A DNA stretch of 64,000 nt from Oscheius dolichura. Taxonomy: Eukaryota; Nematoda; Chromadorea; Rhabditida; Rhabditidae. The notes under the pieces are model-generated. The model was not told where the DNA came from, ran no database searches, and saw nothing but the letters and a program-made list of their open reading frames with translations. Location of the stretch: positions 2,480,001 to 2,544,000 of the forward strand of contig OW051492.1 in NCBI GenBank assembly GCA_932521035.1. Reading direction: 5' to 3'. This document shows positions 1-11,300 of this stretch, piece by piece. Every line of letters starts with the position of its first letter. Positions within the stretch are counted from its first letter, which is position 1. The translations under genes were made by a program, and so were the position numbers.

Positions 1-1410
1 AACGGGCAATTCAATTGCTTCGATTTGTTTTCTCACAAAACTCTTAGTCTTCTGGAACAGGTAGTATTTTTATTGTTTTTTTTTTTGGATTTACCTCTAT
101 TTGCTCGTGAATATCATAAACAAATGGAACCTGGCCAAAGTTTGCATCGATCTTTTCATGAGGACTTTGCATTCCAACCACTGGATAAAGTTCAGCTCCA
201 AAATCGACATTTTCTTTGGCTATTCCTGAAATAATCGATTTTTCTTGTTTTTTTCTTTCTATTGGCGTAATCTTCATTGATATTGAGTAGTTTTGCCATG
301 TACTTGCCGTTTTTCTTTATCTTTACCCAACAAACCTTGAAGTGCTCCATTTTTTGTAAAGAATATGCTGTTTTCAATCATATTGATTCCACATCCTATT
401 GTATCTCCTGTGCTGAATTTTTCTCCATATGGTTGGCCGTTTCCACTTGAAGAAAAGAAATGACCGTCGTCTCCATGATATCCATAGGAACAAGTGTCCC
501 ATCCTATAAGAATTGCCTGTTTTTGTTTTTCTATTTTCAGGTGAACCTGGGAGTCTATTCGTTTGAACATTCTTTTGGCATACCCCAATGCCTAAACATC
601 CTGATGGACTTTCTTTTATGACAATCTAAAATGAATTTGCTTCTCTGGGATGGAATAAATGACCTCAAAGTAGTAGATTCCACAGACTGTGGGGATAAAA
701 TTATTTGCCCTTACTGCGCTGGCATTAGCTGTTGCATTTTGAGGCACCTTGGTTGGATTGTCAGCACCTAATATTGATTTTACTGGGTATATTATGAAAC
801 TAACTTCGGTGAACGACTCTCAATCCATCGCCACTTATTGTCAAGCACTTGGCTTTATCCTCATCGTTCCAGCATGTTGGAAGCATAGCCTTTACCTGAA
901 TAAATACGTTTCGCTAACAAATGGGAGGGAATGAACTTGAGCGAGATCTTGAAGAGCTATGGCTGGATAAAGGGAAGCCAGTCGGGCAATAACAAGGTTT
1001 TCATCCGGCTCGTAAGTATCTGCATGCTCTGGTGATGGAACAGTCTCCAAGCTGCGCTAAAATATATTGGATATTGGGGAAAATGCGCTGATGAAATTGT
1101 TGTTCTTGTAATAAACAAACAAGTTTTCCTTTCTCCATCGAATAGGGGAATAGTGGAATATGGGCTAGTGGACCGATTGCACCACGTGATCTCACAATAA
1201 CTGCCGTCGATGGAAATTTCACCGCGTCTTTCACCGGTTTATCTTTCCACACTTTTGATATGCGTTGAACATTCCCTTATTGAGAAGATTGACCGACAAA
1301 CAGCGGTTCTGGCTTTCTTTACTCACCACTGAATCAAGATCTTCTTCTGAATTGGCTACTGGCTGCATGTGGGTAAACTGTTGAGGCAAATATCTGCCTA
1401 ACGGCTGCAT
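1..1410 (-). CDS. RanBPM: RanBPM (RanBP9/10) scaffold, C-terminus beyond the left edge
   Basis: RanBP9/10 proteins are scaffold subunits of the CTLH E3 ubiquitin ligase (established). I read about eight coding blocks on the minus strand: 1327-1410 (coding part of the first exon), 937-1056, 805-895, 664-767, 547-625, 336-503, 95-225 and 1-51, separated by introns of about 37-45 bp apart from one of about 270 bp. Translated together they give the SPRY domain in order: [34 protein letters not shown], then [31 protein letters not shown] and [16 protein letters not shown]. The last block matches the stretch after SPRY where LisH follows in the family; LisH, CTLH and CRA lie off the window. The start is the ATG 27 nt after an acceptor at 1438. 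The intron at 626-663 has a weak GTCATT donor. The gene lies just downstream of an NDUFB1-like gene on the same strand. Confidence 0.88.
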
Positions 1411-1437
1411 TATTGGTGGTGAATTCAGGTTTTGCCA

Positions 1438-1563
1438 CTGAATTGTGAAATGACGAGTATCACTGACTGTAGTAGATATAACAGAGTACTAAACTCTCAT
1501 AGCAACCACATCAGAGATCGGAAAATTTATTCTGCTCGATTTCCTAGTAAACTAAATAACGGT
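1438..1563 (-). promoter_or_regulatory. Operon-like intercistronic spacer between NDUFB1-like gene and RanBPM
   Basis: Only 126 bp separate the upstream stop codon from an acceptor (CACAATTCAG) that precedes the first RanBPM coding exon. No donor for this acceptor is visible upstream in the spacer. Nematode operons typically have about 100 bp here and use trans-splicing at the downstream acceptor (established); its use here is inferred. Confidence 0.45.
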
Positions 1564-1996
1564 TTAATATTTCCAAGGATCAGCGTGTGGTGGTAAGGCA
1601 AGGCGTCGTGTTTCGTACATCTTTGAATGACCCTAAAAATGATAGATTTCTCTTGGATGTAATGCTCTTATCGCATACGTCTGCCTACTTTCTGTAAGCA
1701 ATGACTGAAAATACAATACAAATCAATAAACATGGAAATTGCGAATATATGAGAGAGAGGAGCTTTACGCTCACTATTCCACCTTTGTTCATTGACTGTG
1801 GCAATGAAAAATTTATCCACAAAACTAAACAAAAAAAAGAATGAAGAACTTTACTAACCTTCATCATTTCAGCCTTAGTCTTTCCAGCATTTTCCCAGCA
1901 TGTTGCAATGTAAGCAGCGCCTAAGCAGGCTAGCAAATAGCCACGGTTGTCCCAGACTGCGGTTTTAGCCAAATAACTGAAGGTAAATGTGCCCAT
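1564..1996 (-). CDS. 68-aa NDUFB1 (MNLL)-like complex I subunit candidate
   Basis: Two exons, 1859-1996 and 1564-1632, joined in phase 0 across a 226-bp intron, encode 68 residues. There is one hydrophobic segment (GYLLACLGAAYIA, about residues 19-31) followed by a polar tail ending HADPWKY. NDUFB1 is a single-pass accessory subunit of mitochondrial complex I of similar size, with a membrane segment, a K-S-M/K-M-rich turn and a W-K C-terminus; this protein has HSKMYETRRL and WKY at matching places. That resemblance is weak because the protein is so short, so the assignment is an inference. The gene sits about 126 bp upstream of the RanBPM leader on the same strand. An alternative small exon near 1785 exists but gives worse phase. 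Confidence 0.5.
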
Positions 1997-2299
1997 CTAT
2001 AAAGAATATATGAAATTATGTCTAAAAGCATATTATAATGATACAAGTGCAATAGTTTGACCAATAAAATACATAGATCAGCAAAATTCAAGCAAAAAAT
2101 GAGAAGATTTCGTTAGAATGACTGGATAAGAAAATCATGTGAAGCTGGCACAGACCGCCGCATAATATTGGCAAAGCGTTCGCGATAGGAACTCGACCTT
2201 CTCGTTCAAATGTCTATATTTTTGTCGCTCTCTGTTTTTCACTGTTTCTTGTTATTCTACTACTGTTCTTCGAAATAACAAACATATTTAGACTGGTAA

Positions 2300-3424
2300 A
2301 TGTGGCGGAGAGTGTTTCAAGCAGGATTTAGCCGACTAGGTACCAAATATGTAAGTATTTTTATTATGTAATGTAGTCTAGACGTTTAGCCTCGATTTGT
2401 AAATGTTAAAAGCCTTATGGTTACTGGAGGAGCTGCATCATTGAGTATAAGCTTGCTTGGATCTTCGACAGAACCAGAGAAAAACGTAGACATCAAGAAG
2501 CCGGCTAATTTCGATCTCATTGTTAGAGAAACGGATAAGCTTTATGAAGTATACCTTATTGACAATGCTTATGCTATTTTGAGAAAGTTAGCTTGTTTTT
2601 CTTTATAAATTTATTGTTGTTTTTCAGATGGTCATCTTCTGAATGTTCAGAGCTCCTTTGGCGTCTGGCCAGAGTCGTCTGTGAAAAGGCAAAGTTATCT
2701 CCTAATGCAGAGGAAAAGAAACAATTGTTGTACGAAGCCTTTGGAATTGCAGAGAAAGCATTAAAATTTGAACCTACTGAAGGTTGTTTTGGAGCTCATA
2801 AATGGTAACTTCCTTTTTAATTTTATTTGTTTATTGTTGTAGGTATGCGATTCTTCTTGATTATATAGGCGAACTAGAAGGCAATAAATCTCGCATTACT
2901 AAATCTTATGAAGTAAGGAAGCATCTTGAACGAGCTTTGGAAATATATCCCAATGATCCTACTACATGGCATATACTCGGTATATTTATTTTTTTCATTC
3001 ATTATTACTTAGTTTTTAGGTCTTTGGCATTTTGCATTTGCTGATATGGGATATGCCACACGTATGGTTGCCAAAGCCATATTTGGAACACCGCCAACCT
3101 CTACATACGAACAGGCATTGCACTGTTTCCTCCGAGCAGAAGAAATTGAAGTAATTCTTTATTATTTTTTTTTACAATTCGTTTGCTTTGCAGCCAGGAT
3201 TCTACAGCACCAACACATATTATATAGGAGAAGTTTATGAACGATTGGGAAAAGGAACAGAAGCCCTTCAAGAATACAAAGCCAGCTTTAGAGCACCTGT
3301 TATTACTGCAGATGATAAAACCATCCACTTCAAAGTAAATTATTTTTACTCTTTTAATTTTGATCAATTTTAGGCTCATGAAAAGCTTCGAAAGGCTGGA
3401 ATAAAAGACAGCGAGCTTGTTTAG
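2300..3424 (+). CDS. RMDN1: Regulator of microtubule dynamics 1 (RMDN1/RMD-1 family) TPR protein
   Basis: Seven exons (2300-2350, 2390-2586, 2628-2804, 2843-2979, 3020-3150, 3194-3334, 3374-3424) with introns of 38-43 bp keep phase throughout. The product resembles the RMDN1/FAM82B family: ECSELLWRLARVV, EALKFE with AHKWYAILLDY, KHLERALEIYPNDPTTWHILG, ATPP-like GTPPTSTYEQAL and FYSTNTYYIGEVYERLG. These are TPR-type helices. C. elegans RMD-1 binds microtubules in chromosome segregation, and vertebrate RMDN1 is partly mitochondrial (established). The first exon, MWRRVFQAGFSRLG, looks like a mitochondrial presequence (inference). An acceptor-like ATATTTAG lies 9 bp before the ATG and suggests a trans-splice site. 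The gene ends tail to tail with the next minus-strand gene, 93 bp away. Confidence 0.92.
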
Positions 3425-3517
3425 GAAATAAGGTTGTTATTCAATACAGGGTATAGCATTTTGTGATATTCATTTAAGCTGTAAGATATAATTAGATTTT
3501 AGATCTCGGGATAAATA

Positions 3518-4674
3518 TTAAAATTTTTGAACTTTTTTAGGAGGCAGAAATTTATCGTCTATTAGATAGCACTTGTTTGGGATAACCGAATGCACTAAAA
3601 GCTCGTTCTTCCAGCTGCTCTTCTTCTTCTCTTCTGAACTCATTTTATCGTACTTGTACTTTAGCTCATCGGTTATCGATCGATCAACGGTTCTTGGCCA
3701 CAGGTAAGGTTTAAAACAATTCTGGGTATTTATTTCGTTATATTTCTCGTAACACTACCTTGAACAACGTATCCTGACGGTATTGATCCATTCTACTGCT
3801 CTTTTGCAATCTTGTATATGAATCGCGTTCTCCTGTTAGCAAATGCCCAGTAGCTATCATCATCTCAATTGATTTGACAGATTGTATATAGCTATCGAAG
3901 GCAGATATTATCGTCGAGCAGGACTTTGCCAGCCGGATGGCATAAATCGTCGAAGTCTGAGAGGATCTGTCTTCACAATACGATTTGGGTAGAAGTACCT
4001 TGGCCAATATTTTTTCCCATAGCTGGTCATCAACCGAACGCAGATCGAGCCGTCTAGGTTCGCGCGATTGTTGTCCCTCCCACAATTCACTAATGTAATA
4101 ACGGCTGAAATGGAAGTTGCATTCGATAGCCATGAACCTACCGTATCCGATATAAAGGCTTCAACCGGCACCGAATACTTTTGATTAATTGATCATTCGG
4201 CCGAAAACGAAAAGACCATGTAATTCCAAAGGAGACCTGATAACCCCAGGCTGCTAAAGATTCGTCGAAATCCTTATTAAAAGCTTCTTCCAAATAATTT
4301 GAAGGAGGAAACAACTGTTGGATTATTTCGGGATCAAACAATACTTTCTAAATTTTATATTTTTGAAGAGAGAATATTTCACGAGTTCCACTCCGAAGCC
4401 ACACCTACCTTATCGTATTTTTGAAGAATTTTTCGAAGTTCGACGATAAAAGGCTGGCGACGAATGACCGTCTCTATTAAAGCAGAGCAGTTTGAATTCG
4501 TATGAGGGAGATTAAAAACGGAGACTGGGCTTTGCTGGAAAGGGGAAGGTTTCTTGATTCGGACGATAAAATAACTACCTTTTCTATAATTAGTAGACGT
4601 AGATGAGAGGGAATTCGGTTAAAATTCAGCGGAGAGCGAGAGAGATGTTTTAAATTGAAGGGGTAGTAGTCCAT
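3518..4674 (-). CDS. Unrecognised five-exon protein, about 320 aa
   Basis: Five exons in consistent phase: 4579-4674, 4409-4534, 4142-4347, 3759-4104 and 3518-3721, with introns of 37-61 bp. I do not recognise the family. Visible features are a helical stretch with ALIETVIRRQPFIVELRKIL, then LFDPEIIQQLFPPSNYLEEAF, an aromatic/basic patch GITWSFRFRPNDQLIK, and YYISELWEGQQSREPRRLDL followed by LWEKILAKVLLPKSY. There is no signal peptide or obvious membrane span. The C-terminus is uncertain: reading through gives a Lys-rich tail (MSSEEKKKSSW...) to the stop at 3518, while a 26-bp intron would give an alternative tail ending QVLSNRR. The first is preferred because 26 bp is shorter than any other intron here. 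Confidence 0.6.
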
Positions 4675-5391
4675 TAGGAATGATTATGCCGAATATACAG
4701 TCACAAGTTGAAGTGAGTGACGCGAAGACACATAATCAATGATATCTGAACACACATTTTCACTTTCACTTCGTCTCCAGGGTAAATTTAGTCGATTTAA
4801 TGCAGAAAAATAGATAAAACGCCTAATGTTGAGGGTATACGGTAGTGAATGGCCGCCGACGGACGTTTGTGCCTATATTTCGGCCATTTCTTGGTCATTT
4901 TCGGTGATTCAGAAGCCAATTTGTACAGTTTTTGACGGGCAATCCAATGAACTATATTGCAGCTCACATCAGTTAACCCAAACGTCAATAGCGGCAGAAA
5001 CATTGGCAATTCGGCGTTTTTACACGTTTCTGCCTCTAAACATTTAGCTGTATGGTGAACAGGGGTAAAATTAGGTTTGTGAGAGCCGTCTTGAAGAGCT
5101 CTACACAATGGTCTTTGAATCTCCAAAAAAGACCCATAACTGACAGAACTGTAACCAGAAACGTGACGCAATTCCCATTGACGACCGTTATGTAGCGCGA
5201 CTAGGTACACGATCCTCTACACCCGCAAAATCTCGGCAGCAGCCGCATCTTTATTCTTGTATATCTTTGACTTGCCGAGACTTTACGGGTGCTGGGGATG
5301 GGATCATCATCGTCTGTTCCTCCCTTCCCCACTATAAATAATACGTAATCTCGTAATATTTATAGAAGTATGACTAATACAGTATATCATA
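4675..5391. other. Intergenic stretch without a supported gene
   Basis: About 0.7 kb between the unknown gene and the 3' end of GRAMD1. It holds one palindromic element (5220-5291) and an open minus-strand frame of 137 codons that has no family signature or splice support. Confidence 0.5.
5220..5291. repeat. Palindromic element family A, copy 1
   Basis: Left arm CACCCGCAAAATCTCGGCAG and right arm GCCGAGACTTTACGGGTG are near-complementary inverted repeats around a loop of about 35 bp. It lies just downstream of the GRAMD1 stop codon. One mismatch versus the family consensus (GCAAAA for GTAAAA). Confidence 0.85.
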
Positions 5392-8300
5392 TCACAGTTC
5401 TTCTCGTTCTCGTCTCAGTTGTTGGAGATCGGCGGTCAGTTGCTCGACGGTCGTCAGCAGCGTCTTCAGCATCTCCGTTTCCCGTAATCGTGTGTCTGCC
5501 GCCACCGGGGCTGCTAATCTAAAAGCTCTTCCCGTCGTTATTCTCCCCCTTTCCCCACCTCTTGGCCAGTTCCTTGATGTCGTTCCTCAACGGGTCCATG
5601 TCCACCACGGCCGTCGGGGTACCCGTTCCCCGGAGGAGGAGAAGCAACTGGACGAGGAGGAGACCGGCCAGCAGGGCGATTACCACCCGAATGTATGGGG
5701 AATAGTCCGGCTGTGTAACTGTGGCGGTTGTGGCTGTGGCTGGTCGGAAATGGTCAGAGGAGGAGGCAAATGTCCGGGAGGAGATCTCCGGCGAGGGATC
5801 CTCGATGCTGCTGGAGACGCTGTCCCGCTCCTCCTCGTCCTCGTCCCGCCGACGGGCCGAGCACTCCGCCCGGACGGTCGACTCCAGCGCCGTGTAGTGG
5901 TGTTCCAGTCCCTGGTAGGTGCTCTTCTCGATGTAGCCCTTCACCATGCTCCAGATCGTCTTCTTGTAGTTTAGACCGCCGTGTACCTTCAGCCGCACCT
6001 GATTCCGGCCGACCCGTGTCAGACAATAGTTACAGATTACGGTAAAGTGATCCGCATACGGCACGCCGGAATTTTGCGTCTCCTGAAAAGGTTCAGATTA
6101 CTTTTCTATACATTTTTAGGGAAAAAAGGGTGATGTGAACCGTTTGAAACAGAAAAAATCTAATTGGAAACTACCGTAATCTCGTATTCGTCGAAAGTAA
6201 CAGCGCGCTGTAAGCACGCCCCATTGACAAGATGCAATTATTGGCGGTTTTGGTAGTTTTTTTTTTGAATTTTAATCAATTTTTCTTGGATGATAACGTT
6301 ACCAACAGTATACAGATCACGTAAAATAAGAAAAAAAAATGAAGAAAGCATCCTGCTGGCCATTATTCAGAGCATATCTAGGGAGCGCGCTTACGGCAGG
6401 GAGCAGCTGGGTTTTTATAGGATTACGGTATTTTCCCTTCTTGTTTTTTTATCATCTGCCCCTTCTAGACAACGAATATGACAATTCTGGGTCAATTAGA
6501 CCTTTAAAAGCGAGCGGGCTGGAATGGTTCCATTTTTAAATGAGCTCCAACGGATTACGGTAGAGTCCATTTCCAGCGGATATTTCATGGATCTTCAGGG
6601 CCTTTGATTGTAAAATTTTAATTTTTATTGCTTTCTGATGTAGGATTACTGTAAAACTCTTCAAAAATTTGTTCAATGGGTCCCGTAACGGAGACCTTAG
6701 CCCGCGAAATATCCGAGGCTACCGTAAGCCCCCCCGGGAAGTCGTCGGGAGGGGTACTGACCTTGTTGATGACGACGACGTGTTCCTCGACGGTCTGAAT
6801 CGTCTGTTTCTCGGTGACGACGCAGTTCTTCGGGGCCATGGCGTGGTTGAGTTCCATCGTGTAGGTGCAGGTCCGCCCCTCGATGCCGTCCTTATCCTTG
6901 GCCCAGGCCGACACCTCGTAGCCGGTGTTCTTCAAGATCTGGTTGAATTTCTTGGTCCAGTGCGGGTCGTGAAATATCATGTGGTACAGCTCGGAGACGC
7001 TCAGCGGGAAGACGGTATCCATCAGGAGTTTGCCGAAGTGGTCGACACACGGGCAGACGGCGTCGCCGAGGTCTTCCAGCGAACTGGCACGCGACATCTG
7101 GGCCGTCTCCGTGATCGACGAGAAGTCCGGCGACGACGGCACCGTTCCGTTGTCCAATGGGCTGAAAAATAGCAATTTTTAATAGAAAAGCTATGTTTTT
7201 TATCTACCTGGAGGCATCTTCTCGTTGTACAGAGTTTACTAAAGTAGCAATAAACATTTTTTTCTCGTTTTCGGGACGTTTAGAAGCAGAATGGCGGGAA
7301 ATAGCAGTAGGGCGCGGTTACGGCGCGCAAGCGACGCTTTCCATCGAAAAACTGATCATTTTCTGCTTTTTATCATATCAAAAAAGTTACTTTTTTTATT
7401 AGAATAAATAAAGAATAAATTGTTCTATTAGAAAAGTGCAAACAATTGATTATTTTCGTAAAATAGAAGCATTTTTGGGATAAAGAAGATTTCAAGCGAA
7501 TTTTATGAAAAATTGGGGAAAATAGCAACAGTACAAGAGAGTTTTTGTGTTTTTTTGAAGCTTTAGACTTGGGCCTGTGTTCAGCAAACAAAAAGTAAGA
7601 GAGAATTGTCGTCATTGTGCATACAATAGGCAGGGGACAGCTGGGCGGGCGGCGACATTGAATCAGACCCGCTATTTTTCCTCTATCCGCCGGGTATATC
7701 CAGTATTTTCTGTTGTTTTTATTAGCCAGACAGCGGAAAGTCGAAAAGGAACAAAAACAATATAGAAACACGTGAGGAAAGATCCAATATTGTGATTAGT
7801 CGCCTTTCTCGCCTCGCCGAACCGTTTCCAGTGATCTTTTCATCTTTTTTCATCAAATTAGTGAAATAAACGATTTATAATTATTAAAATCTATTTTTTA
7901 AATTGATAATATATAATTATTAGGTTTTTATTGCTTTGATTTTGAGCGAAAAGGCAGCGAAATGAATAAATTCTCAAAGTATGAAAAAAGCGTGCTTGCT
8001 ATTTACAAGGCGTCATTTTGAGAAACTTGTAATAGGGAAAAGCTAACCTAGATATGGCAGATCCGATGTCTCCTCGATTATGGCCGTTCTGATGCTGAAA
8101 AATCTTTGATTATTTTCTAATTAATCTATTTTTTTTTAATATTTTCGTTCTAATTTTACTGGTATTTTGATAAAAATAGAGGCGAGACAACAGTATACGA
8201 GGGTTGAAACAGTCAGGGAGGAAACGGGGTGAGAGGGGGGCGAGACTCGGGTGCAAATAGCTCTCTCTCACGTCTGGTCGGCTGGCCAGTTCGGGAGTTC

Positions 8301-11300
8301 TCCCGATCCCCTGTTTTTCTTTTCTTTTCTACCGGGAGAGAGAGACGGAAATAGCACAAAAGAGACTGCCGCGAGTTTCAATTTCTCGGCTCTATGAATA
8401 GCCCCTACCTCTTTCTAATGGAAACTCCGAGTAGGCTCGCACCCGTAAAATCTCGGCAGCTCGAAGTCAAGGCACGCCAGCTTTGAACTACGGGATGAAC
8501 TGCCGAGATTGTACGGGTGCAGGCGCAATGGAAGCAAGTTTTTTCTATAGGGCCAGTGTCTCCAGTTCAATTATTATGCTGTTTAGATCAAAATAGAACC
8601 TTTTTTTGTTTAAAAGGAGGGCATTCAAAGTCATTTCTTGGGGGAACGGCCTGGAAAGCAATAAATTACGCCTCTCTTTTTACTCGAGAGGGCGAGCTCA
8701 TAAAAATTGATGTCAAAATGAGGTCTCGCCCCTCTTGGCGGGAAATGAGCAGCAGCCGAATGACGACCAATCCCCCCGAATAAAGAAGGAAAGAAAGGGA
8801 GAGAGAGAGACAATCTGGGGGGAAACGACGGCAATCAATGTGTATGACATTTTAATATCGCCATTTTCTAGACGGAGAAAGGGCTATATTTGGAGAGGAA
8901 AGGAAGAACAGAACGAGCTGATCTCCCTCGAGAATCACCGTTTCTATTCACAATTTCAGCTATAAAAAGACGCCGTTTGGCCAAAAAGAGTGCAAATAAA
9001 GGCTATTCGCCAAGTTCTGCTGCGAGAGAATTTTGCCTGGAAAACGATGAGAAAACAGTGTTCTCATCTTTGACATAACGATGATTTGAAGAAAGACGCT
9101 AAAAATCTACAGTAATCCGAAGAAAAATGATGAAATAACCCATTTCCCTAGTCTTTTATGGCTCGGTTCTGGTGCGCCTGCACCCGTAGAATCTCGGCAA
9201 CATATCCGCCAGTTCAGTCCCGGCGCGCCTTGACAGTCCCTCAAGCTGCCGAGATTTTACGGGTAAAAATGGATAAGATCTCTTCTTCCTTTGACAAATT
9301 TCCCCGAAATAATGTATTTTCAAGGAAGGAACAGAGTAAGAAATGGGAAATGTTACCTTTCTGCCGACTCTTCGGGTAATTCTCTTCATTTTTAGCGGGT
9401 CCTGGTGGCTAGGGAGCGAGAAGGAATAAAGACTTATGCGAAAACGGACAGGTCCCTCCCCTTTCCCCTTCTTCCCTTATCTCCAGGAATAGTACTGTAG
9501 TTTAGTTTATGTGTTCGCTTGATCAGACTAGACTTTCCCCCTTTCTATTTCCTACCTTATGCCGTTCCGGATTCATCTTTTCCCACATGTCTTCGGGCAT
9601 CACGACGGTATCGGCTTCGACGGCCTTCTGGACGAGGGTCAGGGCTCGGGCCGTCTTCTCCCGGTTGACAAACGACGCGAAGAAATACTTCTCTCCTTTT
9701 TGTGACTCTATCTGAAACGAAGAAGAATTTCATCTTTTTATTTAAAATGGGAAAGTCATTTTGACCCGGGAGAGGTATTTTAGAGTCACAAGGTGATGTA
9801 CTACGGTATGATGTCTTTTTGTGATTTAGATTTTCAAAATTTCGCCATTTTTTTCCGGAAGATAAGAATTTATGGGACATGGGAAAACCACAAACGGTCC
9901 GAAATAGAAAAAAAATAGACCAAATCCCAGTTGGAAGTCAATTTTTGGAGCTGGAAACCGCCAAAAAGGCAATTTCAAGGAATTAAGGCAACAGAGAGCC
10001 CCCAGAGAACTCCCAGAAAAGATCTGAATTCGCTCCAGGAACCACTGAATACGGTAAGAACGCGGCTGACAACTGCCCCCCTGTTCCCTACTTATATTTC
10101 CTATAAAAACTGACCTGAATAGAGTTGGGAAAGATGAGAGCGGCCTTCTCCTTGGTGATGTTAGCGACCTGCTCGACGGGAATCGCCAGCCTCGTCTCCC
10201 AGCCGAGGATATTCGCGTGGAAGCAGATGTGTCGCTGGGAGATGTACATCCGGCCCTGGCAGAGGATCTCCCGCTGGTAGGCACACGAGAAGGCTAGATA
10301 TTTTATGATTAATTGTAGTCGTGGCGAGACCTACAGATGAGGAAGAGGTCCTCCTCGTCGACGACGTTGCCGAACAGCTTCCTGTATTGGGCATTCCTCT
10401 CCTGGTAATTCGGGTGAAGCAGCTTCTTTATGATGTTCTTGTTCCGCTCTTCGAAATATTTCTTCTTCTTCACCGTGTGACGGGGAACATCGTCGTTGTT
10501 ATTCCTAAAAGTTGTCGTTTTTCCTGCGCCCGCACCCGTAAAATCTCGACAGCTGAATCGTCTTTTGTTCGCCGTTGCGCGCTTTCAGATCTTCCCGCTG
10601 CCGAAATTTTACGGGTGCGGGGGGAGGCAAAAAAGTCTACGGGTTCACCTCCAGAAAGGCATAATCAGCCGCTAGTAAGCATAAGTAGAAAATGAAAGTA
10701 ATTTTAAGCGGATAACGGTAATCTAGGGGGACTTGTCGGGGGTAAATGGAAGAAAAAACCATTTTTTGGTCGGATTCCAGAAAATGCCCATTGAGAGTCC
10801 GCATAGGGAGGGAGGAGGGGAACATCTCCCTGGAGTCCTACTGTATGGCCCGTTTTCGTTGTGGGACCTATCAGTAGTCGGATAAAATTGACCGACTGCT
10901 TCTACAGTAAGCCAGAAGGGTCCCGAACAAGAGATTTTCTCCCTAACCTCTCATTTTCGGCCGGGTCCACGATATTCCGATTCCCTGCACCCGTAAAGTC
11001 TCGACAAGACAAAGATATAAAGGCGGCACAGATTTGTAACAGTTTTGAATAAAGATGATCCTGCTGCCGAAACTTTACGGGTGCAGGGGATCGGAGTATC
11101 GAGGACCGAGGCTCCTTTTTGGCCTTATTGTCTGATTTTGGTCTCGAGACGATCTTTTTCCCTTTTCTACAGTAGCCTTTCCCCCTTTCCCTTCTATAAA
11201 GAATAAATCTATCACCCACCCTTTCCTCTCATTGCTGGAATTGCTGCTGAAGCTTCCCGGGCTGCGTAGATCTGCACTCGGGGTGAAGCTGATGGCATTC

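Noticed and set aside
4797-5210. 137-codon minus frame near a palindrome
   Set aside because: No motif, no splice pattern and random-looking composition.
5492-7172. Plus-strand frames of 105-167 codons (5492-5974, 5728-6045, 6669-7172)
   Set aside because: They are antisense shadows of GC-rich GRAMD1 exons with conserved VASt sequence on the minus strand.
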